From CAWANP01 sp963783445 (GTDB lineage Bacteria; Chloroflexota; Anaerolineae; JAAYZQ01), in assembly GCA_963783445.1 (NCBI GenBank), contig CAWANP010000004.1, forward strand, positions 372,001 to 436,000: a stretch of DNA of 64,000 nt. The letters are read 5' to 3'. The position numbers and the translations under genes were made by a program. The notes under the pieces are model-generated. The model was given only the letters and a program-made list of their open reading frames with translations, was not told where the DNA came from and did not search any database. Shown here piece by piece: positions 36,118 to 44,227 of the stretch. The first letter of the stretch is position 1. Each line of letters starts with the position of its first letter.

Positions 36118-36145
36118 GTATACCATTGTTCCAGCGAAAGCGCAA
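36118..36145 (-). promoter_or_regulatory. Sigma70-type promoter for the InlB-B-repeat protein
   Basis: On the minus strand, TTGCGC (36145-36140) and TATACT (36123-36118) with a 16-base spacer; the leader is about 90 bases. Confidence 0.55.
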
Positions 36146-36472
36146 AGAAAGAACAGAGCTAACAGGTTTTGGGGTGTATTTCAACTCCGTGGGTACGATG
36201 ATTCCAGTCTCATGATGGCACTGGGCTCAACTCCGCGGAGTGAGCATCCCCTGATGCGAACGGACTGTGCTTCCATGGCAAAAATCCCCAGCATCAGGCG
36301 CCCGCCACGAGGCTTCGCGGTGGATGCTCCACTTCCCAGAGAAGCGGAGGCAGGTCTCCTTTGTGCACAAACCTGAAATGCACTTCAGGTTCGGTTCTGC
36401 TACGGAGTTGCGCCAGATCAATCCGGTTTGGAACTGGAACCTCGACGTGGTCCGGGGCCAGAATAGGAAAAC
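36146..36472. other. Gene-free stretch
   Basis: No credible gene seen. It contains CTGAAATGCACTTCAGGT-type (36374) and TTCAACTCCG...CTCAACTCCG short repeats only. Confidence 0.4.
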
Positions 36473-36497
36473 GGCGCCGGGCTACAGGCCCGGCGCC
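36473..36497 (-). terminator. Strong GC hairpin after the first PEP-CTERM-like gene
   Basis: GGCGCCGGGC and GCCCGGCGCC form a perfect 10-bp stem with loop TACAG. On the minus strand it follows the 36586 stop by about 90 bases and TTTTCC comes directly after the stem, which suits a terminator. Confidence 0.6.
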
Positions 36498-36585
36498 TGA
36501 TGAACCAATTGCGTCTTCTATTGGCCGGCCCTGTATCCAGAGAACCTTGGACCAGCCTCAGGTGGTGTTATCCTGCAATCAGCCG

Positions 36586-37797
36586 CTACTCCTTGCGGCG
36601 TGCCCGCCACTGGAGGGCCGCATAGCCAGCCAGGGTCGTCACCGATGTGCCCAGCAGGAGCAGCGTCGAGGCTTCCGGGACTACAGGCACCGCCGGTGGC
36701 GGCTGCGTCGGCGTAGGCGGGGGCTCTGTGGGCGTGGGCGGCGGTTCCGTGGGCGTAGGCGGCGGATCTGTAGGCGTGGGCGGCGGCGGTTCGTCAACCA
36801 CAATCCCGCCGGCAATGGCCATCGTGATCCCGCTGGCCGGCTTCCAGTCCGGGTTGGCCGGATCGTTGGCCGATTCGGGCTGGATGCAGACCCAGGACTG
36901 CCCGGCCGCAACAAGGAGCTTGTTATAATAGGTATCCCACTGCGGATCGTCCGAGGACCAGAACGGATAGTCGGGCGGACCTTGGATGAGGGTCCCTGTG
37001 ACGGGGCCGTCGCTGGGAGCATTGACCATGTCCGGGGGCTGAGGATCACTCTCTGTGCCCGTCATGTACCACAGGGCATTGGGGCGGTCTTTGCGGGCCG
37101 CGGGATCTGCCTCGCGGGTGATCTCGCCGACGAACATGCCATACTCGAACTCGGCGTCGATGGGGATATTCTCGCCCGAGAAGCAATAGACGGCCGATTC
37201 ACCCCGGGCGCCCTCGCCCCAGCCGCGGTACCAGCGGTCCAGTCCATCCATAATCAGTACGCGAGTCATCGGGCCCTGGGGATTCTCATAGACCACAATC
37301 AGCCCCGCACCGTTTCGACGCTCCATGTTCTCCCCGAAATTGTCCACGATGTAGGTCTCGGGGCCGGGGTTGACCAGCGAGGTGACCTCGGCGACCCAGA
37401 CGTAGAACTGCCAACCATCGAACCAGAAGGCGGGTCCGTAGGTACCGGTAGCGGGATCCGCCGTGACCGTCAAGGTCTGGCCATCCGACATCCGGGTCAG
37501 GGTGACGGTGCTGTCACCGCCAATGTCCGAGCCAAAGCCCGACCAGTAGAGATAGGCCTTGACCACCGAGGTGCCCGGGACGTCGATCTCCATCTCGCCT
37601 GGACCGGGGTTGGTGACTCTATACATCCCCTGGCCGGCGGCCACGATGCCATACCTGCCTTCGCCGCTGAACCGCGGCGTCAAGACCTCCTCGGTGTCGT
37701 CGGCCATGACCACGGGCGTCAGGATGAGGCTGAACAACAGGAGCAGGCAAACCAGCTTGATAGAGCGTGACTGGGCTAACCTATTGTGGACCTTCAT
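36586..37797 (-). CDS. Secreted protein with PEP-CTERM-like sorting tail (paralogue 1)
   Basis: This 403-residue protein has a signal peptide (LVCLLLLFSLILTPVVMA). The body of about 290 residues holds TSVVKAYLYWSGFGSD, FGENMERRNGAGLIVVYENP and GLDRWYRGWGEGARGESAVY, resembling DUF3344-like surface domains. A Pro/Thr linker of (PTPTEPP) units leads to a C-terminal cassette: VVPEASTLLLLGTSVTTLAG, then YAALQWRARRKE, i.e. a PE(P)-type motif, a membrane helix and basic residues. This is the layout of exosortase substrates, with VPEAS in place of VPEPS. Its own promoter is at 37839-37867. A close paralogue follows at 38042-39211. Confidence 0.8.
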   Translation of the reverse strand: MKVHNRLAQSRSIKLVCLLLLFSLILTPVVMADDTEEVLTPRFSGEGRYGIVAAGQGMYRVTNPGPGEMEIDVPGTSVVKAYLYWSGFGSDIGGDSTVTLTRMSDGQTLTVTADPATGTYGPAFWFDGWQFYVWVAEVTSLVNPGPETYIVDNFGENMERRNGAGLIVVYENPQGPMTRVLIMDGLDRWYRGWGEGARGESAVYCFSGENIPIDAEFEYGMFVGEITREADPAARKDRPNALWYMTGTESDPQPPDMVNAPSDGPVTGTLIQGPPDYPFWSSDDPQWDTYYNKLLVAAGQSWVCIQPESANDPANPDWKPASGITMAIAGGIVVDEPPPPTPTDPPPTPTEPPPTPTEPPPTPTQPPPAVPVVPEASTLLLLGTSVTTLAGYAALQWRARRKE

Positions 37798-37838
37798 CGT
37801 CTCTTTTCTCCCTTCCTTTTGGAAATATACTGGATCCC

Positions 37839-37867
37839 ATTATAGCCTACAATTGCCAGGAGCGCAA
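37839..37867 (-). promoter_or_regulatory. Sigma70-type promoter for PEP-CTERM-like gene 1
   Basis: On the minus strand, TTGCGC (37867-37862) and a perfect TATAAT (37844-37839), 17-base spacer. Confidence 0.65.
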
Positions 37868-38041
37868 GTCCCAACTTTGACCGATCGGCAAAGCAGCCCG
37901 GCCCCGCGCCGGGCACCCACATCTAGTAGTGCCTTTCCAACTGAGCGCGACATCTAGTGGTAGCGGACCGGGGCCTCTGTCCCACGAGTACAAGCGCCCT
38001 GGCCTGCGCACAGAAGTCCCCTGGCTTTCACACAGGGGGGA

Positions 38042-39211
38042 CTATTTGCGGCGGCGGGCCCGCCACTGCAGGGCGGCATAGCCAGCCAACATGCTGGCCG
38101 AGCTGCCAAGGAGCAACAAGGTCGACGCCTCAGGTACAACGGGCACCGGCACACCCGGTCGCGTGGGCAGCGGCGTCGGCGTCTTGGAGGGTGTGGGCGT
38201 TGGCGTGCCGGTTGGCGGCTCCTGGAGGGGCAGGCTGGCCGCCTCTGCCAGCAGGACGCCGCTGGCCGGCCGCCAGCCAGCATCTCGCGGGTCGATGGCC
38301 GATTCGACCTGCAAACAGGCCCAGCCGTCTCTGGCCGGAACCGGCAGCGAACCATGGTAGGTGTCCCATTGCAGCCCATCCCTGGAAGCAAAGGGATAGT
38401 CGCCGGGCGGGCCCTGGAGCAAGGTAGCGGTGACAGGTCCATTGTCCGGCGCGTTGACCAGGTCGGCCGGCTGCTGGCCGCTACCGGTCTGGTACCAGAG
38501 CGCGTTGGGGCGCGGCTCATCATCGGCCTTCAGCACCACCTCGGCAGCAAAGATCCACAGATCCATGGTCCGGTCAATGGCCACGCCACGGGCATCGTGG
38601 CAATTGACCGCGCTCTCGCCCCGCGCGCCTTCTCCCCAGCCACGGTGGAAACGATCCAGGCCATCGCGGATCTGCACCCGCGCCAGGGGCAGGCCCTCGT
38701 CCTCATAGACCACGATCAGCCCCGCGCCGTCGCGCCGGTGCAGCCGCTCGCCAAAATCAGAGACGGTGTAGGCGCCCGGGCCGTTCTCGATGAGCGAGGT
38801 GACATCTCCCACGTGGGACCAGTAGTAGTAGCCGTCGAACCAATAGGCCGGGCCAAAGGTACCGAGGTCGCAGTGGGCGTCCACCGCCAGCGTCTCACCG
38901 TCGGCCTCGCGGCGCAAGGTGACGGCGCAGTCACCCGTGTCAGCGGTCCCATAGCCCGACCAATACAGGTAGGCGGCCCGCACCGAGGTACCAGGCACGT
39001 CGATCTCAATGGCACCCGGTCCCGGGGCGCCGTTGCGCAGCATGCCCACGCCGGCAGCCACGACGCCATAGCGGCCATCGGCGGCAAAGCGCGGCACCAA
39101 TACCTCTTCGGTGTCGTCGGCCACGGCCGCAGGGGCCACGAGCAGCAGCAATCCCAAAGCAGCGAGGGCCATCCAAGAGCAGAGCCGGGGCAACTGGGTC
39201 GGGGCCTTCAT
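38042..39211 (-). CDS. Secreted protein with PEP-CTERM-like sorting tail (paralogue 2)
   Basis: This 389-residue paralogue of the 36586-37797 product starts at 39211 (AAGGAG upstream). Shared blocks are ADDTEEVLVPRFAADGRYG, VAAGVGMLR, IDVPGTSVRAAYLYWSGYG, RRDGAGLIVVYEDEG, HRGWGEGARGESAVNC and PNALWYQTGSG. The linker is TPTPTPSKTPTPLPTRP. The tail VVPEASTLLLLGSSASMLAG then YAALQWRARRRK is almost identical to that of paralogue 1, showing that the tail is under strong constraint. Four Cys differ from paralogue 1. The pair arose by tandem duplication, each with its own promoter. Confidence 0.8.
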   Translation of the reverse strand: MKAPTQLPRLCSWMALAALGLLLLVAPAAVADDTEEVLVPRFAADGRYGVVAAGVGMLRNGAPGPGAIEIDVPGTSVRAAYLYWSGYGTADTGDCAVTLRREADGETLAVDAHCDLGTFGPAYWFDGYYYWSHVGDVTSLIENGPGAYTVSDFGERLHRRDGAGLIVVYEDEGLPLARVQIRDGLDRFHRGWGEGARGESAVNCHDARGVAIDRTMDLWIFAAEVVLKADDEPRPNALWYQTGSGQQPADLVNAPDNGPVTATLLQGPPGDYPFASRDGLQWDTYHGSLPVPARDGWACLQVESAIDPRDAGWRPASGVLLAEAASLPLQEPPTGTPTPTPSKTPTPLPTRPGVPVPVVPEASTLLLLGSSASMLAGYAALQWRARRRK

Positions 39212-39285
39212 GCACGCTTCTCCTTGTACGAGTACGGGCAACCGGTTCAGGCTGCCACGCTGGCGATGAGAAAACTGAGGCGTCC

Positions 39286-39314
39286 ATTATAGCACACGCC
39301 CAACCGCCTGGCAA
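39286..39314 (-). promoter_or_regulatory. Sigma70-type promoter for PEP-CTERM-like gene 2
   Basis: On the minus strand, TTGCCA (39314-39309) and TATAAT (39291-39286), 17-base spacer, with TGTGC before the -10. Confidence 0.65.
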
Positions 39315-39348
39315 ATCAGCCCGCGGAGCGATTATGTTATCAATGTAC

Positions 39349-39397
39349 CCAAAGCTCGACCTCAGGGGTCTGCCCGGGACCTCCGAGGTCTGGACAG
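39349..39397. repeat. AGACCTC-type palindromes
   Basis: GACCTCAGGGGTCTG and GGGACCTCCGAGGTCTGG lie head to tail; the second is the canonical 15-mer. Confidence 0.6.
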
Positions 39398-39461
39398 AGC
39401 AAGATGCATCGCCCTGCCAGCAGCAAACCGCCGGGGGATCCATCTTTTGCCTCGTCGCCAG

Positions 39462-40556
39462 CTATCCCTCAGCAGTCACGCCCAGGTCGGTTTTCAGCCT
39501 CGAGATCTGCGCAGCGGACTGTTTCTCAATGCTGTTGCCAAATAGTTCCACAACGCTGTCCAGGCTGTATCCAACGAGAAAACTGTTCATCGCCGTAAGC
39601 TCCTTCACATCCCCCGCGGCGAAGGCAAAACCAAACAGACCGATGAGTACCAGGAGGAGCTTGAGCAAGATCTGGCCAAACTTGGCACTGATATTGGGCA
39701 GGAGCTGTGATGGCGCCAGCACCGGCGGCCGCCCCGTCATCTGCGCGCGCTTGGTGGTGGCGACCGCGCCGTGCACGACCACACCAGCCAGAACCGCTCC
39801 CCATGCAATCAGAAGCGCTGTCACATCCGACTCTTTGAAGAGCCACGCACCCGCGGGCAGGGAGCACGCGCCGACCACGATCCCGACGGATGCTGCCAGC
39901 GCCAGTATCACGCCCAGCGGGTAGAGCCACTTTTTCCAGGGGTGCGCGTCATACTTGTAGACGATGCCATTCGATAGGTCCACCAGGCCCTCTGGCAGGA
40001 GCTTGGGCTTCCAGGCCATAAAGCTGAGCAGTTTCTCGCGATCCTCGAGGGACGGCAACTCGTCCTCGAATACCGGATAGAAAGGCACATAGTGCCCCGG
40101 CCACTGGCCCTCAAGCCAGCCCTCCAACCTATCGGGGATCGTCAGATAGCCGACCTGGTAGACCAGGTCACGGATCAGAGCCGCAAGCCGGTTCATGTGA
40201 TGCAACTGGTCCTGGGGGTCAAAGTCAGCGGCAGGATCCTGTAGCAGCGGGCTGTCTTCCATCTGCTCCCAGATGTTGTGCACATGGCGTATCTGGTCCT
40301 TGCCGCCCGGAAAATCGGCCTCCTTGACCAGTGCCATGAGTACGCCGATGTCGTCTTTGGTCCTCGTGATGTAGCCAACGTGGTCCTTGGGTGTGGTCTC
40401 GCCTTTGCCGATGCTGCCCAGCAGCCCCTGCAAGTCCTGCATCTCGGCGCGCAGTTGGCGCAGGTTCGAAAGATTCTCCTCATACTGCGCCGAACGTCGT
40501 CCAATTGGCGCAGCTGACTTGGGCACGCTCGGCGGCGGCATCGAAGATAACAACAT
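39462..40556 (-). CDS. Multi-span membrane protein of unknown function
   Basis: This 364-residue protein has a long cytoplasmic, charged helical N-terminal half (QLRAEMQDLQGLLGSIGKGE; QIRHVHNIWEQMEDSPLLQD). Three membrane segments then follow: LYPLGVILALAASVGIVVGA, VTALLIAWGAVLAGVVVHGA and LLKLLLVLIGLFGFAFAAGD. A last region, ELTAMNSFLVGYSLDSVVEL, is followed by a polar tail. No family was recognised. Ribosome site GGAGG, 6 bases upstream. A perfect -35 and good -10 lie 178 bases upstream, giving a leader of about 170 bases. Confidence 0.75.
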   Translation of the reverse strand: MLLSSMPPPSVPKSAAPIGRRSAQYEENLSNLRQLRAEMQDLQGLLGSIGKGETTPKDHVGYITRTKDDIGVLMALVKEADFPGGKDQIRHVHNIWEQMEDSPLLQDPAADFDPQDQLHHMNRLAALIRDLVYQVGYLTIPDRLEGWLEGQWPGHYVPFYPVFEDELPSLEDREKLLSFMAWKPKLLPEGLVDLSNGIVYKYDAHPWKKWLYPLGVILALAASVGIVVGACSLPAGAWLFKESDVTALLIAWGAVLAGVVVHGAVATTKRAQMTGRPPVLAPSQLLPNISAKFGQILLKLLLVLIGLFGFAFAAGDVKELTAMNSFLVGYSLDSVVELFGNSIEKQSAAQISRLKTDLGVTAEG

Positions 40557-40733
40557 GTCGTTCCTCCTTTCTTCTACCTCGAGCGGTGGATCTGTTGCCA
40601 GGGGCGGAGCGGCTCTCTGCCTATAGCACCTCCCTTCTCAGCCTGTGGGGGCTGTTGCCTGCCAGCGGGATATCGAGGGTCCCGCCAAATGGATGACAGT
40701 TGCTGCAAAGTGAGTTGCTATGCCAAGGACTAT

Positions 40734-40762
40734 ATTGTAGCACGTACCAGGCCGTATGTCAA
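40734..40762 (-). promoter_or_regulatory. Sigma70-type promoter for the 39462-40556 gene
   Basis: On the minus strand, TTGACA (40762-40757) and TACAAT (40739-40734), 17-base spacer. Confidence 0.75.
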
Positions 40763-41137
40763 GTACTTTTTGACCTTCCTGGAAGCCACTCCCGAAGCCA
40801 GCCACGAATTGCACGAATGGGTACAGCTCGGCTGGGGAGGGCTGTGGGAATATGACAGCGAATCTGGGGATTGATCGAATCTGTTGCGTGGGTTGGCGGA
40901 GAGATTGACGCCTTCCGACCTGTGGGTGCGGGCTGGTAGCGCCTTCTCAGGTTGGCCGGCTGTGGGCGAGGCTTACTGTGCCACTGTGCCACTGCGATTG
41001 GACGAATAAGACCAGCCTGGATAGATCTGCCCTGAATGCCCGTCCAGGTCATTGCCCTGCACAATTGTACCTTTCCGCTGTCTGGACCCGCCAGAGCGCA
41101 TACACTGCCTCCGCGGAAGACCTGGCAGGTCCAACGA
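40763..41137. other. Gene-free stretch between two divergent promoters
   Basis: No credible gene. A GTGCCACTGTGCCACTGCG short repeat lies at 40978. A 61-codon plus-strand reading from 40689 overlaps the minus-strand promoter and lacks support. Confidence 0.4.
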
Positions 41138-41166
41138 TTGACAGATCCCTTTACTTTTGCTATACT
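41138..41166 (+). promoter_or_regulatory. Consensus promoter for the toxin-antitoxin pair
   Basis: TTGACA (41138-41143) and TATACT (41161-41166), 17-base spacer; the ATG of the antitoxin is 29 bases further on. Confidence 0.85.
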
Positions 41167-41194
41167 TAACCCACTAGAATGTGGAGGTAAGACG

Positions 41195-41431
41195 ATGCAG
41201 GCAGTTGCCGCACGGCTGAGTTCCAAGTATCAGGTGGTGATCCCAAAACAGATCCGCGAGATCCTGGGCCTGGGGCCGCAGGACACTGTCCTTTTCCTGG
41301 TGGACGGCGACACGGTCATCCTGCGCCCGCAGCCGGCCAACTTTACCGAGGCCCTGCGCGGGCTGCACCAGGACCTCTGGCCCGATCCGGATGCCTGGCT
41401 GGAGCAGGAGCGCGCCTCATGGGAAGCGTAG
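41195..41431 (+). CDS. AbrB/MazE-type antitoxin (VapB-like)
   Basis: This 78-residue swapped-hairpin DNA-binding protein starts MQAVAARLSSKYQVVIPKQI followed by REILGLGPQDTVLFLVDGD, the hallmark of SpoVT-AbrB antitoxins. The C-terminal part (TEALRGLHQDLWPDPDAWLE) should wrap the toxin. GGAGG precedes the ATG. Its last 13 bases overlap the toxin gene, which couples their translation. It should bind its own promoter as a complex with the toxin. Confidence 0.9.
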   Translation: MQAVAARLSSKYQVVIPKQIREILGLGPQDTVLFLVDGDTVILRPQPANFTEALRGLHQDLWPDPDAWLEQERASWEA

Positions 41432-41880
41432 CTGATCTGCGCGGCAGGGTGGCTGCCGCGGACCTGATCGCCCTGGATACGATGGTCTTTTCCTATCACC
41501 TGGCCAACCACCCCCGCTACGCGCTGCTGACCGAAGCCGTGCTGGATGCCGTGGAATCGGGACAGGTAGCCGGCCTGACCACAACCATCACCCTGGCCGA
41601 GATCCTGACGGTTCCGGCCAAGGCCGGGGATCGAGAAGCGCTGCAGGATTATCAGATCTATCTCACTCGCTTCCCCAACCTGGAAGTCGTTCCTCTCGAT
41701 GCGACTCTGGCCCGCGAGACGGCCCTGGTACGAGCAGCAACCGGCCTGCGTACGCCGGATGCGGTCCAGATCGCCGCGGCCCGCCTGGCCGGCGCAGACG
41801 CCATCGTGACCAACGACCACCGCTGGGCTGGGCGGGTGAAGGCGCCAGAGGTAGTGATGCTGGACGATTATGTCGATTGA
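41419..41880 (+). CDS. PIN-domain ribonuclease toxin (VapC-like)
   Basis: This 153-residue PIN-domain protein has the acidic catalytic residues in place: ALDTMVFSYHL (first Asp), TTTITLAEILTVPAK (Glu), GLRTPDAVQIAAARLAGAD (Asp) and AIVTNDHRWAGR (Asp). VapC toxins cleave tRNA or rRNA when the antitoxin is degraded. Here the RNA target is unknown. The gene is complete and paired with the antitoxin directly upstream. Confidence 0.92.
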   Translation: MGSVADLRGRVAAADLIALDTMVFSYHLANHPRYALLTEAVLDAVESGQVAGLTTTITLAEILTVPAKAGDREALQDYQIYLTRFPNLEVVPLDATLARETALVRAATGLRTPDAVQIAAARLAGADAIVTNDHRWAGRVKAPEVVMLDDYVD

Positions 41881-41910
41881 TTGGAGGTCGCACCCAGGGA
41901 TTGGACCTGC

Positions 41911-42063
41911 ATGGGCTGGGATGAGAGTTATGAAAGAATGGAAGCCATGTGTGGGCTGGAGACCCACGAGCCCGCCAGCGTCACCATCGTCCTCCAGAGA
42001 AAGTGGGATGCTGGCGAGGGCTGGAGCGGAGCCATCTATCGCGTAGATTCTGTGAGCCATTGA
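41911..42063 (+). CDS. Small hypothetical protein
   Basis: This 50-residue reading starts MGWDESYERMEAMCGLETHE and includes VLQRKWDAGEGWSGAIYRVD. The residue composition is protein-like, but the ribosome site is weak (an in-frame TTG at 41881 with better context is possible). It lies between the toxin gene and the 42088 gene on the same strand. Function unknown. Confidence 0.35.
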   Translation: MGWDESYERMEAMCGLETHEPASVTIVLQRKWDAGEGWSGAIYRVDSVSH

Positions 42064-42087
42064 TGAGGTAAGAAAGAGGAGAAGGCC

Positions 42088-42450
42088 ATGGATGAATCGC
42101 TGTGGAGTTCCAGGGAAGTAGGCTACTGGCGGGAGGACGAGGAGGCGGATGGCAAGTGCTTCAAGTTCCACTTTTTCGTGCTGAGCCTTCAGTACAGCTA
42201 TGGTGGTGGATGCGGGGGTTCTGCCTACATACTCGAAACCTATGACGATCTACTCAATACGCTTGACTGGCAGCTCTGGTAGCTGCAGAATACAGAATCT
42301 GACTCGTACTTTAAACCGGAGCAGGAAGAGTTGCAGGAAGCCATCGAGGAATTCCTGGAAGGTATCCGAAAAGTCAAAGAATTACTGCCGTCCGAGAGAA
42401 CATGGTACTCGCTCCTGAGTTTTGACGGCAAGCGCGGCTACGAAACCTAA
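42088..42450 (+). pseudogene. Hypothetical protein of about 120 residues, interrupted by an in-frame TAG
   Basis: The first 64 codons (MDESLWSSREVGYWREDEEA to LLNTLDWQLW) end at a TAG at 42280-42282. The same frame then continues for 55 convincing codons (LQNTESDSYFKPEQEELQEA, then IEEFLEGIRKVKELLP, to GKRGYET and TAA at 42448). Start supported by GAGGAGAAGG upstream. A single-base change (TGG, CAG or similar to TAG) or sequencing error would explain it. No family recognised. The N-terminal half has a Gly/Cys cluster (SYGGGCGGSAY). Confidence 0.5.
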
Positions 42451-42544
42451 CTCGCAGGCTATTGGCCCGAGTTCTCCCGAAAGGTTTTGGATCGGTGTGT
42501 GGAGAAACTCGAGGATCCGGGGTATGGGAAGAACATTTCACTCT

Positions 42545-43393
42545 TCAGCGGCCACCGAACAAGATGTACTCAAATACCTCCGTATGCCCCATCTGTGCCG
42601 CCCAGTCACTGGCAATGGTCCCATCGGAGGCCTTGATGTTGCCGTCGATGCCCGCGGCCGCCAGCTGCTTCACCATGTCCAGATCTCCAATGCGGCAAGC
42701 CTCGTGCAGGGCCGTATGCCCCCCGGGTCCCCGGGCATTGGCGTGGTTGGGGTCGGCCCCAAAACGGAGCAGATGGCCCACCATGTCGCCATCCTGGTTG
42801 ACCGCGGCCGTATAGAGCGGTGTCATCAGATAGCTGGGGCCCGGCAGGTAAGCGGGCGCGATGCCGGCGATATTCGGATCGGCGCCAGCCTCCAGCAGCA
42901 GGGCTGCTACCGAGGTATGTCCCTGCAGGACAGCCCAGCAGAGCGGGGTTGAACCATCGGGGCCCAGCGTGTCACAGTCCGCTCCGGTCTGAATGAAGGC
43001 CCTGACCAGCATCTCCGAACCCAGCCGGGCAGCCTCGTGCAGAACCACAAAACCTACGAGGGATCGCTGAACGGGATCGGCGCCTGACGCGAGTAGGCGG
43101 AGAGCCACCTCCGGGTGCTCTGCAACCATTGCCAAGTACAGTGCGGGAAATCCGTCACTGTTTTGAACACGCAGGGCGGGGTCAGCACCGTGTTCTAGCA
43201 GATACTCGACCACATCACAATGTCCATTGCGGACCGCCAATTGGAGCGGCGTCCAGCCCTGATTGTCGTAGTGATTGACGATGGGTCCGGTGTGTTCGGG
43301 TAGCATCTGCCCAAACAGCATCTTCAGGCCAGAGAGATTGCCACTTTCAGCCATGGCGTGGTAGGGGTATACCATCGCATAGGGCTCACTCAT
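42545..43393 (-). CDS. Ankyrin-repeat protein
   Basis: This 282-residue cytoplasmic protein is made almost wholly of ankyrin repeats: WTPLQLAVRNGHCDVVEYLL, PALYLAMVAEHPEVALRLLA, FVVLHEAARLGSEMLVRAFI, STPLCWAVLQGHTSVAALLL, MTPLYTAAVNQDGDMVGHLL, HTALHEACRIGDLDMVKQLA and a last unit IASDWAAQMGHTEVFEYIL. It should mediate protein binding; partner unknown. ATG 43393 is preferred because GGAGG abuts the ATG at 43399. A TATACT -10 lies about 50 bases upstream with a poor -35. The reading frame stays open far upstream but is repeat DNA there. Confidence 0.88.
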   Translation of the reverse strand: MSEPYAMVYPYHAMAESGNLSGLKMLFGQMLPEHTGPIVNHYDNQGWTPLQLAVRNGHCDVVEYLLEHGADPALRVQNSDGFPALYLAMVAEHPEVALRLLASGADPVQRSLVGFVVLHEAARLGSEMLVRAFIQTGADCDTLGPDGSTPLCWAVLQGHTSVAALLLEAGADPNIAGIAPAYLPGPSYLMTPLYTAAVNQDGDMVGHLLRFGADPNHANARGPGGHTALHEACRIGDLDMVKQLAAAGIDGNIKASDGTIASDWAAQMGHTEVFEYILFGGR

Positions 43394-43671
43394 GCTCATG
43401 CCTCCTTTGCAGTGATACTCGACGATATGAGGGTGCCGGAGCAGTATACTAGAAAGAGGAGGAATTGGAAGATTGGCAGACCGGGCAAGGGGGCTGCCGG
43501 CGTGTTGCCGCGGGGGCCCCGAACTTGTACGGGGGTGGGCAGCAACCCCAGTAAGGCTTCGGCCTTGCTCAGCCCGGCCTTCGAGGCCCTGTCGCTCGGA
43601 GGGCACACACCGGGACAGTGAGATGGTGAGACAGTAGCCCGCGGCGCGGGTTGGGGTGCGGCCTCTGGCCA
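43394..43671. other. Gene-free stretch upstream of the ankyrin gene
   Basis: Holds the ankyrin leader with a minus-strand TATACT (about 43450-43445) and short GC-rich sequence. Open readings here are shadows in repeat DNA. Confidence 0.4.
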
Positions 43672-43735
43672 GATTTCCGAAGTCGAAACGAACCAGACTT
43701 CGCGAAGTCGGAATTCTTTGCGTCTCTGCGGTAAG
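43672..43735. repeat. AGACTTC-type palindromes and a CTTTGCGTCTCTGCGGT fragment
   Basis: GATTTCCGAAGTCG, CGACTTCGCGAAGTC-like arms and a following TTCTTTGCGTCTCTGCGGTA belong to two dispersed repeat families of this window. Confidence 0.55.
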
Positions 43736-43746
43736 CGCTTTCTTTC

Positions 43747-43968
43747 TCACCCCATATCCAGCAGCACCAGCCGGCAGGCATAGGCCTCGGGGTCCACGCG
43801 GCAGCGTTCCAGCGACAGAAACCAGGCGCGCTGGGCGGCCAGGGAATTTCCAGAGCCGGTCTTGCGGTCGACGACCTGCCCGCCGCGGCCAATGATCTCC
43901 TCGCGCCAGGTCAGGGTACCCGGGTAGCTGGCGATGTTGTGGATGGAACTCATGGTGTAGTGGATCAT
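43747..43968 (-). CDS. Hypothetical 73-residue protein
   Basis: This small soluble protein starts MIHYTMSSIHNIASYPGTLT and contains WREEIIGRGGQVVDRKTGSG and LERCRVDPEAYACRLVLLDM. No family recognised. It is credible as a gene because a perfect promoter (TTGACA-17-TATAAT) lies 30-60 bases upstream and GAGGCGAGGC precedes the ATG. Confidence 0.55.
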   Translation of the reverse strand: MIHYTMSSIHNIASYPGTLTWREEIIGRGGQVVDRKTGSGNSLAAQRAWFLSLERCRVDPEAYACRLVLLDMG

Positions 43969-43995
43969 GCCTCGCCTCGAACATTTGTTCGGTAG

Positions 43996-44024
43996 ATTAT
44001 ACCCTACCTGGCCGCGGATGTCAA
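43996..44024 (-). promoter_or_regulatory. Perfect-consensus promoter for the 73-residue protein
   Basis: On the minus strand, TTGACA (44024-44019) and TATAAT (44001-43996), 17-base spacer. Confidence 0.8.
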
Positions 44025-44026
44025 AC

Positions 44027-44218
44027 CTTCACCGCCAAGACGCAAAGAACGCCAAGTAAAGACAACCCGCGCCAGCCCTCGGCTCGAAGATGATCCAGGC
44101 GCATAGCTACCGCAATTGAATCGCCCTGCAGCACAAAAAAGCCCCCTTCTAGGGGGCCTTGAGCCAGAGGAAACATCATCCTTGGGTTTTCTTTGCGCCT
44201 TTGCGTCTTTGCGGCAAA
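44027..44218. repeat. Inverted pair of ACCGCCAAGACGCAAAG elements
   Basis: TCACCGCCAAGACGCAAAGA (44029) and CTTTGCGCCTTTGCGTCTTT (44191) face each other across about 140 bases that include the subtilisin terminator. Confidence 0.6.
44135..44157 (-). terminator. Rho-independent terminator of the second subtilisin gene
   Basis: On the minus strand, GCCCCCT and AGGGGGC form a 7-bp stem with a 3-base loop followed by TTTTTT (44140-44135), about 70 bases past the stop at 44228. Confidence 0.85.
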
Positions 44219-44227
44219 TGCTCGAGT

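Noticed and set aside
40689..40874. 61-residue plus-strand protein starting MDDSCCKVSC
   Set aside because: It crosses the strong minus-strand promoter of the 39462-40556 gene, lacks a ribosome site and has no protein-like second half.
41195..41880. Acquired mobile island around the toxin-antitoxin pair
   Set aside because: No integrase, attachment repeats or clear base-composition change was visible around it.
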